Assembly (NCBI GenBank): GCA_003167495.1
Contig: PMSX01000207.1
Coordinates: 1 to 36,354, forward strand
Length of the DNA: 36,354 nt
From: Bryobacterales bacterium
GTDB lineage: Bacteria; Acidobacteriota; Terriglobia; Bryobacterales; Bryobacteraceae
Reading direction: 5' to 3'
Shown: in pieces, positions 8,039 through 17,362 of the stretch
Layout: the number at the start of each line of letters is the position of its first letter
Position numbering within the stretch: the stretch's first letter is position 1
Made by a program: the position numbers and the translations under genes
Notes under the pieces: generated by a model
Seen by the model: the letters and a program-made list of their open reading frames with translations, nothing else
What the model was told of the DNA's origin: nothing
Databases searched by the model: none

Positions 8039-11000
8039 TCGGATCCTCCTGCCACCTTCGGTCTAACAATTCCCGCTTGTGTAAACTCAGCACTGATAGT
8101 CGGTGCGCGGCTGCGATTCACTTGTTCGCGAGTCGCTTCCACGGCCACCGCTGCCTTCAACTTTTCAATGTGAGCAAGAAAGGCCCGGTCTTCACTTTGC
8201 TGCAGCATCCGGCCATAGAGCGCTTCGGCGGCGGCGTATTGCTTCTGTTTGGCCAAGACACCGGCCACCATTTCTTGAACCTTCAGCGTTCGGTCCGCCC
8301 CCGGATCAATCGCTCCATCCAACGCCGCGGAATGCAACCACCCAATCTCATGCGTTGAATCATAGCTATTCCACGCCGCCAATCCCAGCGCTTCCTGCTT
8401 GTTCAGAAAAGCCGCTTCCGCTAGGGCTAAGCGTTGGTTGTGCAGCGACGGCTTCAGCGCGATACTCTCCGTGTAAAGCTTCACATCCGGCGTAGTCTCC
8501 CCTGCTCGCAGACGCGCCAAGACAAAAAACGGCTGAGAGGCTTCCTGCGGAGAAATCTTCTCATGCGTTAACAAGTCCAACTCCGTGGTTCCGCTTAACG
8601 GCGCTTTGAGGTCTCGCAACGCTCGCGCCGCCTGAGCTCGCAAACTGTAAACGGCGCGGTTCGATTTGCGGAGCGAATCCAGCAACCCTTTATCTTCCGT
8701 CGTCCGCGCCACCGCCCAGATAGCTTCCGGATTCCACGGCTCGGCCTTCCGCCATTCGCGCGCATAGTCAGCGGCATTTTGCTTCAGCCCATGCTTCTCC
8801 AGTAGATCTATCGCAGAGGGCAAATTTTCAAACGGCGCACCCACACTCAGCGTCACATCGCGCAGCAGCGCCAACGCCTCATCCGTTCGCTTCTGCTGAA
8901 TGCGAACCTCGGCCAATCCGAAATAAGCCGCCGCGGGTGCATTCTCCGTACGCAATTCGCGCTGGTACTCCCACTCCCGAATCTGAAGCGACCACTCTGG
9001 GTGATCTTTTGCGAAGGATGACGCCACAATTAGCATCTGCTCGCCTTGGGGAGTTTCAAGCGTCCCGCTGTCATACTGCGCGAACGTCTCGGATAGTCTG
9101 CCCGTTTTCGCAGCCAGTTCCAACAAAAGTGCGCCGGATCTCTCGGTTTTCGGTTCGATCTGATGCAGTACTCGCCAAGCCTCCTGCGCCTGCCCCTGCT
9201 GGTTCAGATAGCTTGCGTAGGCAGCCTGCGCTTTCTGTAAAGACTGTCGGGCTTGGTTCGCAGCCTCACCCGCCGACTTCGCAAGTTCCGCGCGGTTGAT
9301 CTCGATAGTCATCGCATAAAGAGGCCGTTTTTCTGGCTCTGTGAGGAGAGCCGACCCAATCAGTTGCTCGGGCAAGCCACTCAATTCGGGAGTTCGTGCT
9401 AGCTGGAATACCCAATCTAAAGCAGCCTTCCGGTCAGCAGCATCACTCAGAATTCCTTCCACAAAGGGCAGGAATTGATAACTCTGGTTTTTCTTGCTGT
9501 TCGCGCCAAGCAAAACGTCAACCGCCGGACGCAATTCGTTCACGGCCGCATAGTCATTCATGCGGGTTAGAGCCGTTTCGGCCGTCTGGTAATAATCGGG
9601 CGTCTGTGCGCCTTGATTCACCTGTCTCGTCAATAGTTCGAGAGCGGTTTTCAAGTGCCCTATCGACTCCTGAGAGTGGCTCAGTGAATGCGCGGCTTCA
9701 GCTAGCAGAATGTGAACGTCTGCGCGATCAGGGCTCAATTCCAACGCCTGCTCATACGCCCGGGTAGCGAGCGCGAATTGGCCGAGCTCAAATTCATCCA
9801 TTCCCCAAGCGACATAGCTATCGGAGGCGATGGGAGACGCCTCCACCGTCGCAGCTACCAGATCCGCTGCGCCGGTGTTTCTTTGTGCCGTTAAGTAGTC
9901 GCCGTAGCGCGCCGCATAGTAATACCAGACCGCCCCGCGCAAGCCATCTCCCTTTGCTGACGATAGCTGTGCGCCAACCACGCGCGGCCCCAGTGTCGCG
10001 TCGAATTGCGCAGCCGCTTTCGGAGAGAGGAAATACAGTCCCGCAAGGGCGGAATAAGCGTGCGTCCAAAGGCTAGGGAGATTAGCGCCGCGCGATTCGA
10101 TCACTGCCAACGCCTGATCCTCGGGCAACATGGTCACCAATTCCTGCACAAGTAGATTGGAAGCTGCAGCATTGACCGCGCTTAGCTTGCTAACCAGCGT
10201 GGCTAGGTCGGCGTGCGACTGCACCAGTAGGTGCGCGTAGCGAATGGGGTCCGTCAATCCTGCTCCCGCCGCCAGTCTTGCCTCAGAAAGCCGCATTTCG
10301 GTTGCGGTGTCCCCGGCCCGCGTGTAGGCGGCAAGCATGGCGGCATTAAATGCCTCCTCTTGTTGCGTGGATACCGATGCCCTTACAGCTTCCAGTTGAT
10401 GCGCCAGTTCCCTGTTCAATAAACGGCTCGACTGCAGCAGCTCTAAGTTTCGCCACGTTGTGCTCCTATGCGCGATAATACTGCTATAGAGACGTTTTGC
10501 AGCCAGTTCGGCAAACCCACTGGCACATGCAAGATCGTAGACATTCATCTCCGTAGGAATTGCCATGGGCGTCTCCAACTTCACCGCAAACGCCGCCTTC
10601 TCTTCGGGCGTGTACAGATCATCAACGCCAGCGCCGATAGCGTCCACCTGCGGCTGCAAGCTCCACGGATGCTTAGGATCGCCAGTTACGCGCCTCACGC
10701 TCGCCACTGTCTCGAGCGCTTCCACCGGCCGCCGCAATGCCACCAATGCTTGCCCTTCCACTGTGGCGATTCTTCGATAATCGCCACTGCTCGCCGTAAT
10801 AAAAGGCTTTGCCTCTTGATAAATCTGATCGACTTCCGCATTCATGTGCCAGGCGGCCAACTGACTCATAACTTCTATATATCCGTTCAGTTCCTTCGGA
10901 TGTGCTTCAACGAAAGCAGCCTTCAACAAGCGAACAGTCTCGGCGTTTTGCCCTAAACGCGCATGCACAGAAGCCTGTGAAACCAGATATTGGGAGTCGT

Positions 11001-14000
11001 GATAACTGGCCTCATAGAGTTTCTGATAGGTCTTCAAAGCATCGTCGAAGCGCAGCAGCCGAGTCTCAAGATCGGCCTTTGCAATGAACAGATCCGTGCG
11101 ATCGGGCCTGACGTAGACCGCTTTATTGAGCGCAGCCACCGCTTCCGGATAACGCCGTAGCGAGGTGTAGATCCGCGCCAGCACCATGGGCCATCGGTAG
11201 TTGCGCGGCGAGTCTGCCGTTGCTTTTTCGTAATACTTGGTGAGTCGTTCCACCAAATGATTGGCCTCCGCAAAGTGGGCCATCTCCCTTGGGAGGTGTT
11301 CGTCCTCCGGGTACACATTCAATAACGCTTCGTACTGTTCCAACGCTTCGTCAAACTGCTTGGCGGTAATCAGCGCGTTGATATATCCCCTTCTTAGGCT
11401 CGCCGTGCGCTGCACCTTCTCCTCCTCCGAGAGTGTCGAGCTCTTAAGCTGCCCTAATTGGGCGCTGTAAAACTCGATCAAAGACTTGTTGTCGCCTTCG
11501 CGTGCGTAGGTTGCTGCTTTGGCCGCAAGAAGACCTCCATTGTAAGGATCGGCGTTGAGCAAAGTGTCAAGCAACCGCCGCGCAGTCGTAAAATCGTCGG
11601 AATCGGTAGCCTTTTGGGCGGCTTCACGCCGGAGTTGATCGCGATAAGGCGGCTGTGCCCGCGAAGCTGCTTCTTCAAGTGTCGTAACCGCCTTCTTCGG
11701 CTGCTTCTCAGCCCAATAGAAATCGATATTGGCTCGAACAATACCCAGCGAATTCGGATTCTCGGCCAGCAACGCGGCAAATTCACTCTCCGCGCGAGTC
11801 AGATCTTTATGAGCTTGGTAAACCTTTGCTAGCTTCAGGCGGGAGGCCAATTTTTCTACCGGATCAGTATTGAGAGCGGCCTCACGCTGTAAAGCGAGAG
11901 CCGAAACATCGTCAAACCCTAAGCGTTCGCAAGTTGTTTGAATCAGATCCACTTGATCCAGATCCGAGAGTCTCTCGAGAGAATCCGCCAGCAGGGCGTG
12001 GATGTCAGCGCGGCGGTCTTGATCCTCCAGCAGCGCTAAGCGCAGATGAAATGCTGCTGAATTGAAAGGTTTCGCTGCTGCCAAAGCCGCCGTGCGGCGC
12101 TCAATCTCCACGGAGGTCTGTTTTCGTTTGGCGAGTTGAATCAGCCGATTCTGCCCCATAGCATCACGCTCGCCCGCAACCTCTTCTCCGTTAGACTCCT
12201 TCCCATCCGCTGGTTTCGGCCGCTTCAGCACGACTCGACGAGGCGCAAGAACGGACTGCAAATACTCATCAATAGCGCCGTCGTAATCATTCTGGTTTTC
12301 GTGAATCGCGCCGGCCTGATAGGAGTACAATGCCGGATTCGAAGTGGCATGCCGGCCGCTTTCTAGAACACGAAGTGAATCGGAAAACTGGTAGTAATCC
12401 CAAAACACCGTGGCGGCATCCAGATATCCCTCCGCCACACCCGGCCGCATAGTGGCGATTCTGTTCCACCAAGCCGCTGCCTTCGCGAACTGTTCCCTGT
12501 CTGCGTAGATCTCACCTACCTGAGTCGCGGCCACCGAATCCGCCGGCATCGCTTTGCCCGTCTGCTCAGCTAGCCGGATTGCTGTATCGAACGCACCGGG
12601 GACAGACGCGGCGAGAGATCTCTCCACACTGATCGCGCGTGTCAAACACTCTTCATCTCCCGGTACCAGGTCAGCTAAATCTACAAAAGCCGGCCCGGCA
12701 TTTTCAAAATCCGCCAGCCACGCCTTACCCTCCGCGTACATAGTTAAGGCTGCCGTGTTTTTCTGCTGAACGGCCTGCTCCACACTGGGCAACGCGGCCA
12801 GTTCCGCCGCTAGTTTGGTGGTGCGGCTTAGATATTCAAAGAATTCAGTGCGCAAATTCGCAGAATAAAACCAATTCTCCCGAAGCAACTTCTCATACGC
12901 AGCCATGTCCACATATCCTTTGGCCTGATACGAAGCAAGCAAATTTCGCACGAAAGTCAAATTGTGCGGGAACCGTTGATGCGCATAGAGATTCACCTGA
13001 CGGTAGACCAAGGCGCTAAACGTGGGACCGGGAGGAACAGCCGAAATGAATTCCGCCAGCTTCGAACCATCAAACTTTGCGGTCAGTTCTCTTGCCAAAG
13101 CCTGATACGCAGTTGTTTGATGTTTGCGGAGGTAAAAGCGAGCTAGTTTGTTGGGCCAACCCGTACCGTCAAATTTCTTCACAGCACTGCGATAGGTCTG
13201 TTCAAGCTCACTGTCAAAATGATTCTGTTCGACAAACAGCGCCAGACGCTCGTAAATTCCGGGGTCATCGGGGTTCCGATCAATCTCGTGACGGTAAAGT
13301 CCAACAGCGTCTGTGAGGCGATTGAGCTGGGTCAGTCGCGAAACATAGAGATCCAGCACCTGCGCATACTCCGGCGAACGAGCCGGGCTGGCCTTCGCCT
13401 CTTCCGATCGAAGGACCCGATCGGAAATATCGCCCAGCGGGCGGTGACCACTCGCTTCGCCTAACTTCTCCAATAAACCGTCATAGAGAGCCAATTCCTG
13501 AGTGAAGTTTCGAGTTGCAGCATAGGTCTCACCTAGCAGCAACGCCACTTTCGTGTATTCAGGGGAGTCTTTGTGGGCCGCCAGCCAGGGCGGAGTCCGT
13601 CGGAGGATAGCATTTTTCTCTCCGTAGACAGAATAGGCGGAAAACAGTTTGGCCTCGCGAGGCGCAATCAAACCGGAACCGGGGAATTCATGCTTCATCC
13701 TCTCGATCAGTCGCGCCGCCGTCGCTCGGTGGAAATAAGCGATGCTCGTCTGTGAGACAGCCTGATATTGGTCCTCCGGCAACGTCGTATTCAGAACAAG
13801 CGAAAGAATTCCGTTCAAAAAGCCAGGGTGCCTATCGAGAGTGGCGACGTTCCGGTAGATGCTTAAATCGCGGGCGCCGAGCTGGAGAGATTGCTCGGGA
13901 ACATCCAGTAACAAATCAATGAGAGATGCCATGGCCAGCGATTTATCGCCATCAGTCGCACCAGGCAAAGCATACAGCGAATAGTAAGCATGGGCGGCTT

Positions 14001-15057
14001 CGTCATAGTCGGCAACGCGAGTAAAGAGACTCCCCAAAGCTTTGAGCTCCGTTGCTGTCCAGCTAGCCTGAGCGACGGTGCGTCTTGCCTGAAGTTCAAG
14101 TAGTTGCCGGCCCGCCAGCTCCTGTTTTCCCTGCTGCTCGTAATAGAAGAACATTCTAAGCGGCGGTTCATACGCCGTCGGATTTGCGGCAGCGGCGCTT
14201 CGGGCTTCGGCTAGAAACGCTCTCAACTGATGGGCGTCAGACAGAAGCGCGAAGTAACCCGCACGCAACTCCGCCGGCCAAAGGGGCGAAAATTGCTTCT
14301 CATAGACCGCTAACGCCGCCTGATCTCCGTGATCGAGGCGCGCCAGTTGCGAATCCGTTTCGAGTCCAATCGACAGTTGACCTGGAAACGCCGAATGGAT
14401 TCGGGTAGCCACAGTGCGTGCTCCCTGTATATCTTTCGCTCGAATCAAAGTCCGAAAATACTCCTGCAGCGGCTCGATATCCTTTGGATAGCGTTTGATC
14501 CACGCTTCGTAAATGCCTGCGCGGATTTCCGCTGGGAGTTGACTGTCGGAGGAAACCTGCAAGGCGCGTTGAATCGCTCTCCAGGCAGCCTGTTCGGAAT
14601 CACTTTGATAAGCATCTATAGTGTGAGCTGGGAGGTTTGCCGATTGCAGAAGCACCTGTACTTCCTCCCGAGGCTGCAAACGCCGGTGATAAAAATCAGC
14701 TAGGTTCGAAAGAGCGCTCGGTTTATCTCTGCTGAGCTCGGCCGCCTCCCTCCAGTCCTTCTCCGCGGCCTTGAAATCAAGTTGCCTCTCATCTTCCTGC
14801 GCTCGGACGGCATAAAGCTCCGCATTCGAGGCGGATTGCCGTATGAGTGAATCCAGCTGTGCGCGTGACTCAACTGGAGGGCGTCGCGCCATGACTGACC
14901 CGTCGGGCAAAGCCATCAAACGGTAGAGCGCCTCTTCCAATCCGCTCGCAGCAATGGCGTTTTCAGCCGCCGGAGAGAGACCAATTCCAGCCTTCGCGCA
15001 CTCAAAACCAATGATAAGCACCGCCAGTGAACCGAAACATTTAGGGAAGAACTTCAA
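8035..15057 (-). CDS. giant exported tetratricopeptide-repeat protein
   Basis: The 2340-residue product is almost entirely alpha-helical repeats of the TPR type. Clear examples are near residues 1069-1100 (KLAKVYQAHKDLTRAESEF), 1292-1320 (ARIYTSLRRYPEAVAALNKA), 1745-1790 (GQFALATRAYEQALELSPDR) and 2270-2285 (QKQYAAAEALYGRMLQ). Several dozen repeats are likely, forming a long superhelical scaffold. A signal peptide is present at the N-terminus (KFFPKCFGSLAVLIIGFEC, then AKAG), so it is exported. Start choice: TTG 15057 is preceded by a perfect AGGAGG with a 6-nt spacer and begins the signal peptide; a more upstream TTG at 15090 has no such site. It overlaps the VIT gene stop by 17 nt and the next gene by ATGA. 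No catalytic domain is visible. TPR proteins usually organise multi-protein complexes, which fits this operon. Confidence 0.88.
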   Translation of the reverse strand: MKFFPKCFGSLAVLIIGFECAKAGIGLSPAAENAIAASGLEEALYRLMALPDGSVMARRPPVESRAQLDSLIRQSASNAELYAVRAQEDERQLDFKAAEKDWREAAELSRDKPSALSNLADFYHRRLQPREEVQVLLQSANLPAHTIDAYQSDSEQAAWRAIQRALQVSSDSQLPAEIRAGIYEAWIKRYPKDIEPLQEYFRTLIRAKDIQGARTVATRIHSAFPGQLSIGLETDSQLARLDHGDQAALAVYEKQFSPLWPAELRAGYFALLSDAHQLRAFLAEARSAAAANPTAYEPPLRMFFYYEQQGKQELAGRQLLELQARRTVAQASWTATELKALGSLFTRVADYDEAAHAYYSLYALPGATDGDKSLAMASLIDLLLDVPEQSLQLGARDLSIYRNVATLDRHPGFLNGILSLVLNTTLPEDQYQAVSQTSIAYFHRATAARLIERMKHEFPGSGLIAPREAKLFSAYSVYGEKNAILRRTPPWLAAHKDSPEYTKVALLLGETYAATRNFTQELALYDGLLEKLGEASGHRPLGDISDRVLRSEEAKASPARSPEYAQVLDLYVSRLTQLNRLTDAVGLYRHEIDRNPDDPGIYERLALFVEQNHFDSELEQTYRSAVKKFDGTGWPNKLARFYLRKHQTTAYQALARELTAKFDGSKLAEFISAVPPGPTFSALVYRQVNLYAHQRFPHNLTFVRNLLASYQAKGYVDMAAYEKLLRENWFYSANLRTEFFEYLSRTTKLAAELAALPSVEQAVQQKNTAALTMYAEGKAWLADFENAGPAFVDLADLVPGDEECLTRAISVERSLAASVPGAFDTAIRLAEQTGKAMPADSVAATQVGEIYADREQFAKAAAWWNRIATMRPGVAEGYLDAATVFWDYYQFSDSLRVLESGRHATSNPALYSYQAGAIHENQNDYDGAIDEYLQSVLAPRRVVLKRPKPADGKESNGEEVAGERDAMGQNRLIQLAKRKQTSVEIERRTAALAAAKPFNSAAFHLRLALLEDQDRRADIHALLADSLERLSDLDQVDLIQTTCERLGFDDVSALALQREAALNTDPVEKLASRLKLAKVYQAHKDLTRAESEFAALLAENPNSLGIVRANIDFYWAEKQPKKAVTTLEEAASRAQPPYRDQLRREAAQKATDSDDFTTARRLLDTLLNADPYNGGLLAAKAATYAREGDNKSLIEFYSAQLGQLKSSTLSEEEKVQRTASLRRGYINALITAKQFDEALEQYEALLNVYPEDEHLPREMAHFAEANHLVERLTKYYEKATADSPRNYRWPMVLARIYTSLRRYPEAVAALNKAVYVRPDRTDLFIAKADLETRLLRFDDALKTYQKLYEASYHDSQYLVSQASVHARLGQNAETVRLLKAAFVEAHPKELNGYIEVMSQLAAWHMNAEVDQIYQEAKPFITASSGDYRRIATVEGQALVALRRPVEALETVASVRRVTGDPKHPWSLQPQVDAIGAGVDDLYTPEEKAAFAVKLETPMAIPTEMNVYDLACASGFAELAAKRLYSSIIAHRSTTWRNLELLQSSRLLNRELAHQLEAVRASVSTQQEEAFNAAMLAAYTRAGDTATEMRLSEARLAAGAGLTDPIRYAHLLVQSHADLATLVSKLSAVNAAASNLLVQELVTMLPEDQALAVIESRGANLPSLWTHAYSALAGLYFLSPKAAAQFDATLGPRVVGAQLSSAKGDGLRGAVWYYYAARYGDYLTAQRNTGAADLVAATVEASPIASDSYVAWGMDEFELGQFALATRAYEQALELSPDRADVHILLAEAAHSLSHSQESIGHLKTALELLTRQVNQGAQTPDYYQTAETALTRMNDYAAVNELRPAVDVLLGANSKKNQSYQFLPFVEGILSDAADRKAALDWVFQLARTPELSGLPEQLIGSALLTEPEKRPLYAMTIEINRAELAKSAGEAANQARQSLQKAQAAYASYLNQQGQAQEAWRVLHQIEPKTERSGALLLELAAKTGRLSETFAQYDSGTLETPQGEQMLIVASSFAKDHPEWSLQIREWEYQRELRTENAPAAAYFGLAEVRIQQKRTDEALALLRDVTLSVGAPFENLPSAIDLLEKHGLKQNAADYAREWRKAEPWNPEAIWAVARTTEDKGLLDSLRKSNRAVYSLRAQAARALRDLKAPLSGTTELDLLTHEKISPQEASQPFFVLARLRAGETTPDVKLYTESIALKPSLHNQRLALAEAAFLNKQEALGLAAWNSYDSTHEIGWLHSAALDGAIDPGADRTLKVQEMVAGVLAKQKQYAAAEALYGRMLQQSEDRAFLAHIEKLKAAVAVEATREQVNRSRAPTISAEFTQAGIVRPKVAGGSE
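8045..8050 (-). promoter_or_regulatory. strong Shine-Dalgarno site for the 541-residue protein gene
   Basis: AGGAGG on the minus strand lies inside the end of the TPR gene, 6 nt before ATG 8038. It fixes the start of the downstream gene and mirrors the site before the TPR gene in both sequence and spacing. Confidence 0.75.
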
Positions 15058-17362
15058 GCGGCACCTCCTGATGACTGATGTTGTGAGCAATATCTTCAGC
15101 CGTCACATGCACCGAATACCGTCCCGCTGGAAGGGACGCTGGAATACTCAGCACACCTGTACTCGCCTTGCTTTGCTCATCCCAGTGCAAAACTACCAGG
15201 GCAGCCCCATAGAGCCTCGCGGTAATGCTTTTTGTCGTTTGCGAACTTTGGACCCTTAGAGCCACGCGTTCGCCGGCATGAACCCGTTGCGAAGCTAAAC
15301 GGACGCGCACCACGGGCGCATGACTCGAAATAATGAAGGTCTTCTGCTCCCGATATACATTCCCGCTTCGGTCGCGCAGGATGAGCCTAACTGTATGGGA
15401 GCCGTCCTGCATATCGTCTGGGGCAACAAAACGCGTCTGCCAGATATCCTCACTGCGAATGAATCTCAAAGGCTGAATGGCGCCAAATGGAAATAGTGCC
15501 ACCACCGATTCAATTGATGGATCAGTTCGCACACGGAGAAGCGGATCTCCGGGCCGAATCAAGCGCGGTCGCAGCAACGCTCTTGGGGCGGCCAGAAAGG
15601 AGGTATAGGGCGTTACGAACTTGTATTTGCGCGAGAGCCGAATGATTTCATCGATACTCGCCTTATCTTCGCCCTCCCGATCCATCTTTTCGAGCAGCGC
15701 GTCCACTCTCGCTCGGGCCCAGGTCGCTGGGAGATAAGGATGAGATGAATCCAAGCTTGGTAAATGGGCGTGCGCTGTTTCGCGAGACACACTATCTCCG
15801 CTACCCATGAGCGCAGTGAAATCTGTTGTAAGTGGCTTGGAGTATTGCCCAACCCAGGATGCGATCGAACCTGGAAAATCATCCTCTCCCAAGCGATAAA
15901 TCATGCGCAAATTGGCTTCCGGCGAGGCCGACAAAGAGATTTGGGTAAGAGGGTCGAGACCAATTTTCTTTATAAACGACTCCAGTTTGAAATCAATCGA
16001 TTCAGCCGCCCCAACCTGTTCAAAGACGCCGTCATGGCCGGCCACCCGCCGCAGCAGTCGCGTGTTCGCATCATCGCCGACGGCAAAAGTATAGAGATGA
16101 GGCCGGCGTCCGGTGGGAATCGTCCGCCACGTCTCGTCTACCCAATCCCCGAAACGGCTGGCTGAGATAGCACCTTCGGTCAGCTCTCCATCGGTAATCA
16201 GAACGATGTAAGTGTCTTGGCGCGATTGTGCAAAAGCGCTCGTCAAGGCAGATTGTAGGTTCGTTCCACCACGGAGAGGTGAAGCGCGCACAAAGTCGAG
16301 CGCCTTAGCCACTGCCTCCGGTGTGGCGGGAGTAAGCCTGGAATTCGCTGCCCGGCTCTCGGAATTAAAGATAATTACATTGAATGAGTCACTCGGCTGC
16401 AAAGACCGCAAGGTGCTCTCTAACGTCTGAAAACTCCTTTCCAATTTCTCCCATTGCATGGAGAGTGAGGTATCGAACAAAACAACCACCGAACAGGGCT
16501 TTTTAGCAGTGGCCTTGCCATCGATCGCCGTAAGAATCGCTGAAGCTTCAAAAAACCCAGGCTCGCTATCAGAGTCTCGATATGCCTGCACGGCTAGCGA
16601 GTGATCATCAACTACTCCGTAATTGATCGCAAAATCGTCGTTTATAGAAACATTTTCCGCGTCGTACGAACCAATTACCGAATGACCGTCTTGTGAGACG
16701 ATCTTCAACGGAAACGTCGATCCCGCAACTTTGAACCCCGTGAGGGCGAGCCCGCTCTTCAGTTCGAACTCAATCGCGAACTTCCTGGCTATCTGGGGCG
16801 AGAAACTAACCGGCTTGAGAGGGATGACAAAACCGGCGTGTAATCGCGTCATTGGCAGAGTTTGGCGATATTCAGCCTCAACCCGCTTGTAGCCATAGGC
16901 TGGTATTGGAACAATCTTGACTGAAAATTCGCTCGAATGGCTCGCTTCGCCGGGGTTCTCGCTTTCGCTTACCTCGCCCGATTCCAGCAAGCCGGGATCG
17001 AGCGTTTGATTTCGAATCTGTTGATACAGCTCGGAGGCGCGCCTTCGTTCCAGAATTACCCCAGGAATGCGGGTTAAATCGTCCCAAACAGCAAAGTCGG
17101 AGATGGAAGCGCCGGTAGGCAGGGCAAGCGAGTAGGTTCCCTCCAGGCTCTGTTCCGTTTTGTTGTGGAAAATCTCCTGTAGGTCGACAGTGGCGTGGCC
17201 GTTATCGAGCACAACCTGAATCTTCAGGGAGTCGATGCTCAGAACACTGGCGTCGGGAGATTGTCTGCCGCTCGGAATGATGATCCCGCTATCAGCTACG
17301 CAGCGCGAAGAGAGACAAAGGGCGAGGGCCACCGCTACAAGGCGGGTCATAAACGTCCTCAT
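15041..17362 (-). CDS. exported VIT domain and von Willebrand factor A protein
   Basis: This 773-residue protein resembles the heavy chains of inter-alpha-trypsin inhibitor. A signal peptide occupies about 1-24. A VIT domain follows (about 35-170), with the typical ELYQQIRNQTLDPGLLE and VPIPAYGYKRVEAEY segments. The vWA domain (about 290-460) has a complete metal-binding MIDAS: D297-x-S-x-S301, T367 in RGGT and D391 in TDGE, so it can probably bind a ligand through a divalent metal. The conserved YKFVTPYTSFLA near 580-591 is another VIT/vWA family mark. The C-terminal 150 residues look like beta-rich Ig-like modules. ATG 17362 overlaps the propeller stop as ATGA; ATG 17350, with GAGG 6 nt upstream, is an equally good start. 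It probably acts in the periplasm or at the cell surface as an adhesion or assembly module. Confidence 0.9.
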   Translation of the reverse strand: MRTFMTRLVAVALALCLSSRCVADSGIIIPSGRQSPDASVLSIDSLKIQVVLDNGHATVDLQEIFHNKTEQSLEGTYSLALPTGASISDFAVWDDLTRIPGVILERRRASELYQQIRNQTLDPGLLESGEVSESENPGEASHSSEFSVKIVPIPAYGYKRVEAEYRQTLPMTRLHAGFVIPLKPVSFSPQIARKFAIEFELKSGLALTGFKVAGSTFPLKIVSQDGHSVIGSYDAENVSINDDFAINYGVVDDHSLAVQAYRDSDSEPGFFEASAILTAIDGKATAKKPCSVVVLFDTSLSMQWEKLERSFQTLESTLRSLQPSDSFNVIIFNSESRAANSRLTPATPEAVAKALDFVRASPLRGGTNLQSALTSAFAQSRQDTYIVLITDGELTEGAISASRFGDWVDETWRTIPTGRRPHLYTFAVGDDANTRLLRRVAGHDGVFEQVGAAESIDFKLESFIKKIGLDPLTQISLSASPEANLRMIYRLGEDDFPGSIASWVGQYSKPLTTDFTALMGSGDSVSRETAHAHLPSLDSSHPYLPATWARARVDALLEKMDREGEDKASIDEIIRLSRKYKFVTPYTSFLAAPRALLRPRLIRPGDPLLRVRTDPSIESVVALFPFGAIQPLRFIRSEDIWQTRFVAPDDMQDGSHTVRLILRDRSGNVYREQKTFIISSHAPVVRVRLASQRVHAGERVALRVQSSQTTKSITARLYGAALVVLHWDEQSKASTGVLSIPASLPAGRYSVHVTAEDIAHNISHQEVPLEVLP
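15064..15069 (-). promoter_or_regulatory. perfect Shine-Dalgarno that selects the TTG start of the TPR giant
   Basis: AGGAGG on the minus strand lies within the last codons of the VIT/vWA gene, with a 6-nt spacer to TTG 15057. It decides the start of the giant TPR gene over the longer reading from TTG 15090. Confidence 0.75.
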
